Shown here in pieces: positions 33,483 to 41,584 of a stretch of 64,000 nucleotides of DNA. Numbering within the stretch: the stretch's first letter is position 1; the number at the start of each line of letters is the position of its first letter. The notes under the pieces are model-generated. The model worked only from the letters and a program-made list of their open reading frames with translations. It made no database searches and was not told the origin of the DNA. The translations under genes were made by a program, and so were the position numbers. The stretch comes from Streptomyces sp. NBC_01451 (GTDB lineage: Bacteria; Actinomycetota; Actinomycetes; Streptomycetales; Streptomycetaceae): NCBI RefSeq assembly GCF_036227485.1, contig NZ_CP109479.1:1550001-1614000 (forward strand), given 5' to 3'.

Positions 33483-33502
33483 CGTTGTGCGCGTGCACAA
33501 CG
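33483..33502 (+). promoter_or_regulatory. Palindromic operator CGTTGTGC-N4-GCACAACG between the transporter operon and its regulator
   Basis: A perfect 8-bp inverted repeat with a 4-bp centre (GCGT), midway in the 198-bp divergent gap between the LivF-type gene and the CdaR/PucR-type regulator gene. Position and symmetry suggest the site through which the regulator controls the transporter, its own gene, or both. Confidence 0.6.
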
Positions 33503-33553
33503 CTGCGTGTCAGGGGCCTGCCGAAGGGGAGCGGACGGTGGCATCCTCCGCTC

Positions 33554-34789
33554 ATGGGACCGCGCAGAAGGCGTACGGGTCATGACTGGCAGGTGCTCGC
33601 CGAGTCCTGCACGGCACTGCTGGAACGGGTGCCGGAGCTGGTCGACGAACATGTGCGGCAACTGTCGGAGCACTCCCCCGTCTACGGGCAGGTCCTCCCG
33701 TACGACCAGCAGTGGCGGGAGGCGGAGGAGGCGATGCGGATCGGCATCGGGACGATCTCCGCGCCCCGGGGCTCACCGCGCCGCGACCTGGAGTACGCGG
33801 AGGACGCGGGCCGGCGCCGCGCCCAGCAGGGGCTGCCGCTGGAGCTCCTGGTGCACGCGTACCGGAGTGCGGGCTATCTGGTCTGGGACGCGCTGCTGGA
33901 GGGCGCGGGCGGCCAGGACCCGGAACGGCTCGGTGTGCTGATGCGGTCGGCGACCCTGGTGTGGTCGGCGATCGACGCGCAGGCGGCGACGGCGTCGGAG
34001 GCCTACCGGGCGACCGAGATGGAGCTACGGCGGCGTACAGACGAGCAGTTGCAGGCATTGCTGGACGCCCTGCTCGACGGTCAGGAGTCGCCGGGGCTGG
34101 CCGCCAGGGCAGCGGCGGGGCTCGATCTGCCGGAGCGGGGCGCGTACGCCGTGGTGGTGCTGCGGGCGGAGCGGCGGGACCCCCGGGAGGCCTTCCACCG
34201 GCCGTTACGGGGCGCCGGGTACCGGTTCGTGTGGCGGATGCGGGCCGACCAGGAGGTCGGCGTGGTGCTACTGGGGCCCGACCAGGGGCTCGACGCGGTG
34301 GCGCAGGCGCTGAGCGGGCGGTGTTCGGGAGCGGGCGGGATCAGTCCCGTCGTCCCGGGGCTGGCCGAGCTGGGGCGGGCCCGGCGGCTGGCGGAACTGG
34401 CGTTGCGTACCTGCCCGCCGGACGCCGACGAGGTCGTACGGCTGGATCAGCGGATGCCGACGGCGCTGGTGGTGAGCCAGCCGGAACTCGCGAACCGGCT
34501 GGTCTCGTCCGTCTTCGGCGCCCTGGTCGGGCTGGAACCGGCCGACCGGGACGTGCTGCTGGAGACGCTGGACGTGTGGCTGGCCTGCGAGGGCTCGGCG
34601 GGACGGGCCGCGGGACGGCTGTACTGCCACCGCAACACGGTGTTCAACCGGCTGCGGCGGCTGGAACAGCTGACGTCCCGGTCACTGGCCAGGCCGCGCG
34701 ATCTGATCGAGATGACGCTGGCGCTGGACGCGTACCGGCTGTCGGGGCCGACGGGCGCGCAGGAGGAGGCCGCACGGCTCGCCCAATGA
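33554..34789 (+). CDS. CdaR/PucR-type transcriptional regulator (TTA codon at residue 218)
   Basis: The start is ATG 33554 (MGPRRRRTGHDW). No good ribosome site is near it, but no other start fits. The 411-residue protein has an N-terminal helical sensor region (about 10-160, LAESCTALLERVPELVDEHVRQL), a central GGDEF-like CdaR domain (about 165-300) and a C-terminal PucR-type helix-turn-helix at about 350-400 (LACEGSAGRAAGRLYCHRNTVFNRLRRLEQLTSRSL). Leu218 is encoded by TTA (34205-34207), so translation may depend on bldA. It is divergent from the Liv-type operon, with a palindrome in between, which suggests it controls that transporter. Confidence 0.9.
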   Translation: MGPRRRRTGHDWQVLAESCTALLERVPELVDEHVRQLSEHSPVYGQVLPYDQQWREAEEAMRIGIGTISAPRGSPRRDLEYAEDAGRRRAQQGLPLELLVHAYRSAGYLVWDALLEGAGGQDPERLGVLMRSATLVWSAIDAQAATASEAYRATEMELRRRTDEQLQALLDALLDGQESPGLAARAAAGLDLPERGAYAVVVLRAERRDPREAFHRPLRGAGYRFVWRMRADQEVGVVLLGPDQGLDAVAQALSGRCSGAGGISPVVPGLAELGRARRLAELALRTCPPDADEVVRLDQRMPTALVVSQPELANRLVSSVFGALVGLEPADRDVLLETLDVWLACEGSAGRAAGRLYCHRNTVFNRLRRLEQLTSRSLARPRDLIEMTLALDAYRLSGPTGAQEEAARLAQ

Positions 34790-34811
34790 CGTGGTCGGCG
34801 TCCCGCGGGCC

Positions 34812-35981
34812 TCAGACCAGGAAGTCCCGTCCGATGTTCTCCGCGACCCGCTCCAGGAGCGGCCCGGCGTCCGCGATGCACTTGGCGAGGTCCGGCTCGA
34901 TCTCCGTCAGGGGGTACGCGCGTCGGATGCCGGCCCGGCCCAGTGCCTCCGGGCGCAGGGCGAGGCGTCCGCAGACCGCGACGACCTCGCGGCCCTCGGC
35001 CCGGGCCGCCGCCGCGACACCGGCCGGGGCCTTGCCGTGCAGGGTCTGCTCGTCGAGGGAACCCTCACCGGTGATCACCAGCGTGGCGCGGTCCAGGGCC
35101 GCCGCGAAGCCGAGGACGTCGAGCATGACCTCGATGCCCGGCCGGAACCGGGCGCCGAGAACCAGGGCGCCGTAGCCGATGCCGCCGGCGGCGCCCGCAC
35201 CCGGGGCGGCCGCGTACTCGGCGGCCTTCGCGCCGAGCGCCGTCTCCAGGACCTTCGCGTAGTGCGCGAGGGACTCGTCCAGAGCGGCCACGTCGTCCGG
35301 GGAGGCACCCTTCTGCGGGCCGTACACCGCGGGCGCGCCCTTCGGCCCGGTCAGCGGGTTGTCCACATCGCTGGCCAGCACGAAGTCGACGTCCGCGAGA
35401 CGGGTGTCGAGGCCCGAGAGGTCGGCCGTGGCGAGACCGTCCAGGCCGCCGCCCCCGGGCGGGACGGGCTCGCCGTCGGCGTCCAGGAAGCGTGCGCCGA
35501 GCGCGGACAGCATGCCCGCGCCCCCGTCGGTGGTGGCGCTGCCGCCGACCCCGAAGACGATCGTGCGCGCGCCCGCGTCGAGCGCGGCCCGCAGCAGTTC
35601 GCCGGAGCCGTACGTCGATGCCGTGAGCGGCGCGAAGACGCCCGCGGGCAGCCGCTGGAGCCCGCTCGCCTCCGCCATCTCCACCACGGCGGTGTCTCCG
35701 CGCAGCGCGAACGCGGCCGTCACCTCGTGCCCGAGCGGTCCCGCGACCCGTACCTCACGCCGTTCGAATCCGGCGGCGACCGCGGCGGCCACCGTTCCGT
35801 CGCCGCCGTCGGCCACGGGCAGCGACTCGACCTCGACACCGGGGGCGGCCCTGCGCAGCCCGGCGGTCACCCGCTCGGCGACCTCCACAGCCGTCAGCGA
35901 CCCCTTGAACTTGTCGGCGGCGATCAGCACCCGAGCCGTCCGCACACCTGTCACCTTCGCCGATACCGCAGCGTCCGCCAC
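34812..35981 (-). CDS. glxK: Glycerate kinase (GlxK/GarK family)
   Basis: The start is GTG 35981, eight bases after AAGGGG. The 389-residue protein, the typical length, has the family landmarks VLIAADKFKGSLTAVEVAERV (N-terminus), LPVADGGDGTVAAAV, GVGGSATTDGGAGMLSALGARFLD, GPKGAPAVYGPQKGAS and the ITGEGSLDEQTLHGKAPAGVA block near residue 310. It phosphorylates D-glycerate to 2- (or 3-) phosphoglycerate, letting glyoxylate-derived carbon enter central metabolism. It converges on the regulator gene with a 22-bp gap and is divergent from the ADP-ribosylglycohydrolase gene. Confidence 0.94.
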   Translation of the reverse strand: MADAAVSAKVTGVRTARVLIAADKFKGSLTAVEVAERVTAGLRRAAPGVEVESLPVADGGDGTVAAAVAAGFERREVRVAGPLGHEVTAAFALRGDTAVVEMAEASGLQRLPAGVFAPLTASTYGSGELLRAALDAGARTIVFGVGGSATTDGGAGMLSALGARFLDADGEPVPPGGGGLDGLATADLSGLDTRLADVDFVLASDVDNPLTGPKGAPAVYGPQKGASPDDVAALDESLAHYAKVLETALGAKAAEYAAAPGAGAAGGIGYGALVLGARFRPGIEVMLDVLGFAAALDRATLVITGEGSLDEQTLHGKAPAGVAAAARAEGREVVAVCGRLALRPEALGRAGIRRAYPLTEIEPDLAKCIADAGPLLERVAENIGRDFLV

Positions 35982-36124
35982 CCTGTTTTCCCCTTGCTCT
36001 CGGCCCCGAACCAGCAGGGCAGTCGCGCCGCTGCGACCTTAACCGCAGGGGACCCGCCCCGTCATGCCTTCCCGGCCGCTCACAGCAGGGCATCCGTGCC
36101 GGCGCGAAGTGGTAGACCGGACAC

Positions 36125-37219
36125 ATGACCCCTGTACGAACCGGGCCCGACGTCGCCGACCGCGTCCTCGGCGGCTGGCTGGGCCGCGTCGCGGGCAACA
36201 TGCTCGGCAAGCCGGTCGAACAGGGCGACCACTGGACGCGCGACCGCATCGACCGCTATCTGCGCCTGACGGGCGCCCTGCCGCTCACCGACTACCTGCC
36301 CGGGCCGCCGCCCGACAGCGAGGACGGGGAGGGCGGGACGGACGGCTTCGAACTGCGCCCCGAGTGGCGTCGGTGCGTACGCGGCCGGATCCACGGCAGC
36401 TGCCGTGACGACGACGTCGACTACGCGATCCTCGGCCTGGCCCTGCTGGAGACACACGGTTTCGGCTTCAGCACCGAGCAGGTCGGCGAACTGTGGCTGC
36501 TGCGCCTGCCGTTCCTCCAGACGTTCACGGCGGAACGCGCCGCCTACCGCAACCTCACCGCCGGTCTCAGGCCGCCGCTGACCGCCACGTACGACAACCC
36601 GTACCAGGAGTGGATCGGCGCCCTGATCCGCGCCGACATCTACGGCTGGACCTGCCCGGACGACCCCCGCCGCGCCGCCCACCTCGCCCGCAGGGACGCC
36701 GTCCTCTCCCACACGGGCAACGGCGTGTACGGGGCGATGTTCGCGGCGGCACTGATCTCGGCGGCGTTCACGGCACCCACTGTGCGCCACGCCCTGGACA
36801 CGGCGCTGACGGTGATCCCGACGAGCAGCCGACTGGCCCGTACGGTGCGCCGGGTCTTGTCGCTGCACGAGGCCCGGCTGACCTGGGAGGACACGCTCGA
36901 TGCGGTCGCCGGGGAGACCGCCGGGCTCGGCTGGATCCACACGGTGCCGAACGTCGCCGTCCTCACCGCGGGGCTGCTGTACGGGGACGGCGACTTCACC
37001 CGCACGATCACCCTGACCGTCCGGGGCGGCCTGGACACCGACTCAAACGGCGCGACCGCGGGCTCGGTGGCGGGCGTGCTGTGCGGCGCGCGGGCGATCC
37101 CGAGCCGGTGGAAGGACCCGCTGGAGGACACCGTACGCAGCGCGGTGTTCGGCTTCGACGGGGTGCGGATCAGCGAACTGGCGGAGCGGACCGTTCGGTT
37201 GGGCCACCCGCAGGTGTGA
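36125..37219 (+). CDS. ADP-ribosylglycohydrolase family protein
   Basis: A 364-residue all-helical protein starting at ATG 36125. It has the DraG/ARH fold landmarks: GGWLGRVAGNMLGKPVEQGDHW at the start, the first metal motif in HGSCRDDDVDYAILGLALLE (canonically TDDT), and the second in GGLDTDSNGATAGSVAGVLCGA near the end (canonically GDTD). The family removes ADP-ribose from proteins or other acceptors using two magnesium ions. The first motif differs from TDDT (CRDDD), as in a Streptomyces subgroup, so the substrate may not be protein-Arg-ADP-ribose. Nudix and sirtuin genes follow. Confidence 0.87.
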   Translation: MTPVRTGPDVADRVLGGWLGRVAGNMLGKPVEQGDHWTRDRIDRYLRLTGALPLTDYLPGPPPDSEDGEGGTDGFELRPEWRRCVRGRIHGSCRDDDVDYAILGLALLETHGFGFSTEQVGELWLLRLPFLQTFTAERAAYRNLTAGLRPPLTATYDNPYQEWIGALIRADIYGWTCPDDPRRAAHLARRDAVLSHTGNGVYGAMFAAALISAAFTAPTVRHALDTALTVIPTSSRLARTVRRVLSLHEARLTWEDTLDAVAGETAGLGWIHTVPNVAVLTAGLLYGDGDFTRTITLTVRGGLDTDSNGATAGSVAGVLCGARAIPSRWKDPLEDTVRSAVFGFDGVRISELAERTVRLGHPQV

Positions 37220-37270
37220 CGGAACACCGACGGGCCTCACCGGGCCATCTGCCCTGGTTACGCTTCCCGG

Positions 37271-37762
37271 ATGACCATCCAAGACTTCGCCACGTACATC
37301 GCCGGCCTGCCCCGTGTGCTGGCCGGCGCCGCCGCGCTCTTCCGTGACGCCGACGGACGGATCCTGCTCGTCGAGCCCAACTACCGTGACGGCTGGGCAC
37401 TTCCGGGCGGCACGATCGAGTCGGACGACGGGGAGACCCCACGCCAGGGCGCGCGCCGGGAGACCCTTGAGGAGATCGGCCTCGACCGTGAACCCGGCCG
37501 CCTGCTGGCTGTCGACTGGGTCCACATCGCGGGCCACCCGCCGCTGGTGGCGTATCTGTACGACGGTGGTGTGCTCGGCGAGGACGAGCTCAAGTCGATC
37601 AGGTTGCAGGAGGAGGAGCTGCTGTCGTGGCGGCTCGTGGCGCGCGAGGACCTCGCCGAGTACCTCCAGGGCTCCCTGGGCCGCCGGGTCCTGCACGCCC
37701 TCGACGTCCTGGCGGCGGGCGGGGGAACCGCGGAACTGGAGAACGGCAGCCGGGTGGCCTGA
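37271..37762 (+). CDS. Nudix hydrolase
   Basis: A 163-residue protein starting at ATG 37271. The Nudix box reads GGTIESDDGETPRQGARRETLEEIGL. It holds the R-E-x-x-E-E-x-G-L metal and base residues, but the first loop (G-G to G-E) is two residues longer than the consensus. Upstream lies the usual strand AAALFRDADGRILLVEPNYRDGWALP. Nudix enzymes cleave nucleoside diphosphates linked to another group; ADP-ribose or a damaged nucleotide are possibilities. It follows the ADP-ribosylglycohydrolase by 51 bp. Confidence 0.9.
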   Translation: MTIQDFATYIAGLPRVLAGAAALFRDADGRILLVEPNYRDGWALPGGTIESDDGETPRQGARRETLEEIGLDREPGRLLAVDWVHIAGHPPLVAYLYDGGVLGEDELKSIRLQEEELLSWRLVAREDLAEYLQGSLGRRVLHALDVLAAGGGTAELENGSRVA

Positions 37763-37783
37763 CGCGCACCCCGGGAGGCGGGT

Positions 37784-37990
37784 TCAGCCCTGGACGTCCG
37801 GCGGCGTCACCTCGTCCGCCGCCCGCCGAGTGTCGTCGCGCTCGGCGACCCGGGCCTCTGTCCGGTGACCGCGCGTGATGCAGTCACGTACGACGAGTTC
37901 GACGGCGTCCTGAGGGTTCTCGACGCCTGCGAGCACCATGCCCTCGACGACGAGTCCGGCGTCGAGGGACACGGAGACCTCGGCTGCCAT
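37784..37990 (-). CDS. Small conserved-looking hypothetical protein (68 aa)
   Basis: ATG 37990 opens a 68-residue, soluble, acidic protein: MAAEVSVSLDAGLVVEGMVLAGVENPQ and so on, rich in Val and Asp with GC-ending codons typical of real genes here. The pattern looks like a short alpha/beta protein with helix DAVELVVRDCITRGHRTE; nothing catalytic is seen. A GTG start at 38026 would add 12 residues. It converges on the Nudix gene and is divergent from the sirtuin gene, which leaves it as the only candidate in that gap. Family not recognised. Confidence 0.6.
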   Translation of the reverse strand: MAAEVSVSLDAGLVVEGMVLAGVENPQDAVELVVRDCITRGHRTEARVAERDDTRRAADEVTPPDVQG

Positions 37991-38097
37991 GGGGCGGACA
38001 CCAACACCGGGCGCCTGTTCGTGCACCGGCCGTGGAGGACGGGCCTCGCGCCGATAACCGGTCGCCGACCCGAACCCCGGGACCTACCCTCGGCACC

Positions 38098-38835
38098 ATG
38101 ACCAAGCCCCTCGTCGCCGTGCTCAGCGGCGCCGGCATCTCGACCGATTCCGGCATCCCTGACTATCGGGGCCCGAGCGGCCTGTGGCGGCGCGATCCCG
38201 AGGCCGAGAAGCTCGTGACGTACGAGTACTACATGAGCGATCCCGAGATCCGGCGCCGTTCCTGGCGGATGCGGCGCGATAACGAGACCCTGCGGGCCGA
38301 GCCCAACGCCGCGCACCTGGCCGTGGCCGAGCTGGAGCGGGCCGGGGTGCCCGTGCGGGTGATCACGCAGAACGTGGACGGGCTGCACCAGCTCGCCGGG
38401 ATGCCGGCTCGGAAGGTACTCGAACTGCACGGCACCGCAAGGGAGTTCGTGTGCACCGAGTGCCATGCGCGCGGTCCCATGGAGGACGCTCTCGCCCGGG
38501 TGGAGGCCGGTGAGGACGATCCGCCGTGTCTGACGTGCGGGGGGATTCTGAAGTCGGCGACGGTGATGTTCGGTCAGCGCCTCGACCCGGTCGTCCTCGG
38601 TGACGCCCTCGCCGTCACCAAGGCCTGCCAGGTGTTCATCGCCGTCGGAAGCAGCCTCCAGGTCCACCCCGCCGCCGGGCTCGTCGGTGTCGCCGCCGAC
38701 CACGGCGCCCGGCTCGTCATCGTCAACGCCGAGCCGACCCCGTACGACGACCGGGCCGACGAGGTCGTACGGGAACCGATCGGCACGGCCCTGCCCCAAC
38801 TGCTGCGCGGGCTGCGGGAGTTCGGGGCGGCCTAG
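38098..38835 (+). CDS. NAD-dependent protein deacylase (sirtuin, Sir2 family)
   Basis: The start is ATG 38098 (MTKPLVAVLSGAGIST); an in-frame start at 38032 adds a disordered stretch and is not needed. The 245-residue protein has the NAD-binding motifs GAGISTDSGIPDYRG (11-25), TQNVDGLHQ (90-98), the catalytic His111 in LELHGTA, four zinc cysteines (119, 122, 144, 147) and the GSSLQVHP and VNAEPT loops. It removes acyl groups from lysines, releasing nicotinamide and 2'-O-acetyl-ADP-ribose. The Nudix, ADP-ribosylglycohydrolase and (8 kb away) macro-domain genes encode the kinds of enzymes that can process such products. Confidence 0.95.
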   Translation: MTKPLVAVLSGAGISTDSGIPDYRGPSGLWRRDPEAEKLVTYEYYMSDPEIRRRSWRMRRDNETLRAEPNAAHLAVAELERAGVPVRVITQNVDGLHQLAGMPARKVLELHGTAREFVCTECHARGPMEDALARVEAGEDDPPCLTCGGILKSATVMFGQRLDPVVLGDALAVTKACQVFIAVGSSLQVHPAAGLVGVAADHGARLVIVNAEPTPYDDRADEVVREPIGTALPQLLRGLREFGAA

Positions 38836-38846
38836 GCGCACGGGGT

Positions 38847-41420
38847 TCACAGCGGCGGGGGCTCCGTGAGTCCTCCCGTCGTCTCGACGGGTGTGGACGT
38901 GATCGTCACCGTGGCGGTGGCCAGGCCGTTGCGGGTGGCGCGGACGGTGACGGGGCCCGCGGTGCGCGTCGTGCGTACGAAGACTCTGTTGATGCCCGCC
39001 TCCGTGCTGACGTACGACTGGAACACGCTGTACGGGACGCCCGGGTTGTGGCCGCCGAGCAGTTTCGCCGGGCCGGTGACCGTGAAGTCCACGCGAGCCT
39101 GGTCGGTGGGTACGCGGCGGCCCGCCGAGTCCACCGCCTCGACGTCGATCATCGCAACGTCGGTGCCGTCGGCCTTCAGACCGTCGGGTGAGACGTGTGC
39201 GGTGAGCCGGAGGGCGGCCGGTGTGCCAGTCGTCTGTTTCTGGGCGCGGGTCAGTTCGGTGCCGGCCGAGTCGTAGCCGACGGCTGTGATCGTGCCGGAC
39301 TGCCAGGTGATGTTCGCGAAGGTGTGCAGGAAGTCGTACTGCGGGGCGGTGGACGTACCGACCGACCTGCCGTTGACCAGCAGGTCCACCCGGGCGACGC
39401 CCGCCGCCATGACGTACACCGGCTTCACCGTGCCGGACGGGTAGGTCCAGTGGCCGACGATGTGGAGGTCGGGGGTCGGGCTCTGCATGACGCGGTGGGT
39501 GTAGTAGGTCTCCTTGGGGATGCGCACCGCGTCGACGCGGCCGGAGAGGCGGCACGTCTCCCAGTTGTACTGGCGGCCGTGCTGGTTGGAGTCCGCCCAG
39601 GTCAGGGCCGCCGCTCCCGAGTAGCGTTGGTTGCCCGGCCCTTGGATGCGCTGGCTCCAGAACTCGTAGCGGTAGCTGGCGGCCACGGTCGCGGCGAAGT
39701 CCTCGGAGGTCCAGTGGTAGGTGACGTCGGGGCCGGTGACGTAGCCGAAGTCGGGTGGGGAGGCGGTGTCCCAGACACGGCGGGGGGCCTCGTCGCGGGT
39801 GAACTCGGACTCGATGAGGGGCATGCGGTCGCGGGCGTAGTCGCTGTAGTGGCGGTTGAGCATCGTGCCGATGTACTCGCACTGGTCGACGGCCGCCGTG
39901 CCGCCGTAGGCGGAGTTGTCGGAGGTGGCCCGGGAGCCGATCGCGCGCATGCCGCCGGGGTCCCAGGTCTGCTTCAGTGCGCGCATCTGCCGCTGGTGGT
40001 CGGCGGTCAGCCAGTTGTTGCCGGACTCCCAGAACAGGATGCTCGGGCTGTTGCGGAAGTAGATCATCACGTCCCGCATCGCGGCGAGGCGCTGGTCCCA
40101 CTGCACGCCGGTGACGTCGGCCTCCTTGTCCCCGGCGGGCTGGACCGACACCAGCCCGTACCGGTCGGTCATCCGGATGTTCGCGGGCTGCGCGGCGAGG
40201 TGCATCCAGCGGATCAGGTTGGCGTTGCTCTCCCGGATGAGCCGGCCGTCGTGGTCGCGCAGCCACTCGGGTACGGCGTCGCCGAGCACCGCCCATTCGT
40301 TGGTGGCGCGCTGCGCGTAACCGGTGAGGAAGATCTGCCTGTCGTTGATGTACACGCCGCCGGTGCTCGCCCCGCCACGGAACTCGGCCTTCCGGAAGCC
40401 GGTGCGCACCGTGTACGTGTCCACGACCGTCGTCCCCTCCGCGAGTGTCAGCCGCACGGTGTAGAGGGCCGGATACGACGGCGACCAGAAGTTCAGCCTG
40501 CTGATCCGGCTGCCGACCTTGACGACATGGCTGGTACCGGCGGCCAGGGTGACCGTGGAGGCGGGCAGCGTGCCCACGGGCACGCCCTGCTCGTCGAGGA
40601 CTTCGGCGGACACCGACAGCGTCCGGGACCGGTCCTCCTCGTTGCTGATCTGCGCCTCCGCGTTGATCGTCGCGGTGTGGCCGGAGACGTTGACGGCGGA
40701 CGGGTAGACGTAGGTCCCCGTGGTGCCCAGGTTGCTGTGGAGCGGGAGCGTGAAGTGGGTCTTCGGGACGACGTGCAGGACGACGTTGCGGGTGAGGCCG
40801 CCGAAGGTGGGGTTGAAGTCCCGGGTGTCCCACTGGAAGGGCATCCCGGTAGCGGATTCCGGCCGCCACTTGGTGTTGTCCGCGCAGATCGCGAGCACGT
40901 TGTCGGCGCCGAACAGGACCTCGTCGGTGAGGTCGAAGCCGAAGGGTGTGACGCCGGCTTCGTAACTGCCGATCAGGACGCCGTTGAGGTGGACGGTGGC
41001 GGCCTGGCGGATGCCCTCCAGTTCCAGGATCACCTTGTGGCCCGCCTGCTCGACCGGTAACTGAAAGCGCTTGCGATACCAGGTCGGCTGCATCGCCACC
41101 GAGGACTCGCCCGAGCTGCCGATCCAGTTGTCGAAGGAGTCCACGTCGTTGTAGGTGTGCGGCGCGCTGACCACGGCCCACCCGGAGTCGTCGAACGTGG
41201 CGCGTTCGGCGCCGGCGACATTCGACCTGATGAACCGCCAGTCGAGATTCAGGCCGAAGGTCTGCCGCCCCACTGCTTCGACCTGCACCGCCGACGCCGT
41301 CCCGCCCGTCGGCAGGGCCACCGCACCCACACCCACGGCGGCCCCTTGCAGCACACGCCGTCTGCTCACACCACCGGATTCGGACGGCGTGGAACCTGCG
41401 GAACGGCTGGTGAACTCCAT
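38847..41420 (-). CDS. Secreted glycoside hydrolase family 2 protein (Tat signal; atypical acid/base site; TTA codon)
   Basis: An 857-residue exported enzyme. The twin-arginine signal is SRRRVLQGAA (residues 19-28), with cleavage near TASA (44). Domains: sugar-binding jelly roll (about 50-220), immunoglobulin-like (220-345), TIM barrel (346-640), then DUF4982-like and Ig-like beta domains to the end. The nucleophile is probably Glu539 in LIESEF. At the acid/base position the usual W-x-x-G-N-E appears as FWESGNNW, so Asn469 replaces the Glu; Glu465 lies four residues earlier. Leu121 is TTA (41058-41060). The family acts on beta-galactosides and related glycans. Two AAGCGCTT motifs, one upstream and one in the gene, suggest LacI-type control. 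Confidence 0.9.
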   Translation of the reverse strand: MEFTSRSAGSTPSESGGVSRRRVLQGAAVGVGAVALPTGGTASAVQVEAVGRQTFGLNLDWRFIRSNVAGAERATFDDSGWAVVSAPHTYNDVDSFDNWIGSSGESSVAMQPTWYRKRFQLPVEQAGHKVILELEGIRQAATVHLNGVLIGSYEAGVTPFGFDLTDEVLFGADNVLAICADNTKWRPESATGMPFQWDTRDFNPTFGGLTRNVVLHVVPKTHFTLPLHSNLGTTGTYVYPSAVNVSGHTATINAEAQISNEEDRSRTLSVSAEVLDEQGVPVGTLPASTVTLAAGTSHVVKVGSRISRLNFWSPSYPALYTVRLTLAEGTTVVDTYTVRTGFRKAEFRGGASTGGVYINDRQIFLTGYAQRATNEWAVLGDAVPEWLRDHDGRLIRESNANLIRWMHLAAQPANIRMTDRYGLVSVQPAGDKEADVTGVQWDQRLAAMRDVMIYFRNSPSILFWESGNNWLTADHQRQMRALKQTWDPGGMRAIGSRATSDNSAYGGTAAVDQCEYIGTMLNRHYSDYARDRMPLIESEFTRDEAPRRVWDTASPPDFGYVTGPDVTYHWTSEDFAATVAASYRYEFWSQRIQGPGNQRYSGAAALTWADSNQHGRQYNWETCRLSGRVDAVRIPKETYYTHRVMQSPTPDLHIVGHWTYPSGTVKPVYVMAAGVARVDLLVNGRSVGTSTAPQYDFLHTFANITWQSGTITAVGYDSAGTELTRAQKQTTGTPAALRLTAHVSPDGLKADGTDVAMIDVEAVDSAGRRVPTDQARVDFTVTGPAKLLGGHNPGVPYSVFQSYVSTEAGINRVFVRTTRTAGPVTVRATRNGLATATVTITSTPVETTGGLTEPPPL
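41063..41072. promoter_or_regulatory. Second LacI-type half-palindrome within the GH2 coding region
   Basis: GAAAGCGCTT matches the upstream motif and lies 425 bp from it, inside codons 117-120 of the GH2 gene. It may be an auxiliary operator allowing DNA looping, or chance, because it encodes Lys-Arg-Phe in a conserved part of the protein. Confidence 0.3.
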
Positions 41421-41487
41421 CGTCTACCGCCCTTCGAGGCGCGCGCCCATCGGCACACCCGCCCAGATCATTGCCATGAACGCGACA

Positions 41488-41498
41488 GAAAGCGCTTC
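41488..41498. promoter_or_regulatory. LacI-family-type operator GAAAGCGCTTC upstream of the GH2 gene
   Basis: The core AAGCGCTT is the central palindrome bound by many LacI-family sugar repressors in Streptomyces (TGRAAGCGCTTYCA-like). On the coding strand it reads GTGAAGCGCTTTC, 68 bp before the ATG. No LacI gene is in the window, so a distant regulator is implied. Confidence 0.6.
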
Positions 41499-41584
41499 AC
41501 ATCATGCGCCGGGGCGCGGCGGGCTACAAGGTGCGGGACGAAGGTGGAGGGGAGTACGGGGTGCGGGGCGAAGGCGCGGAGGAG

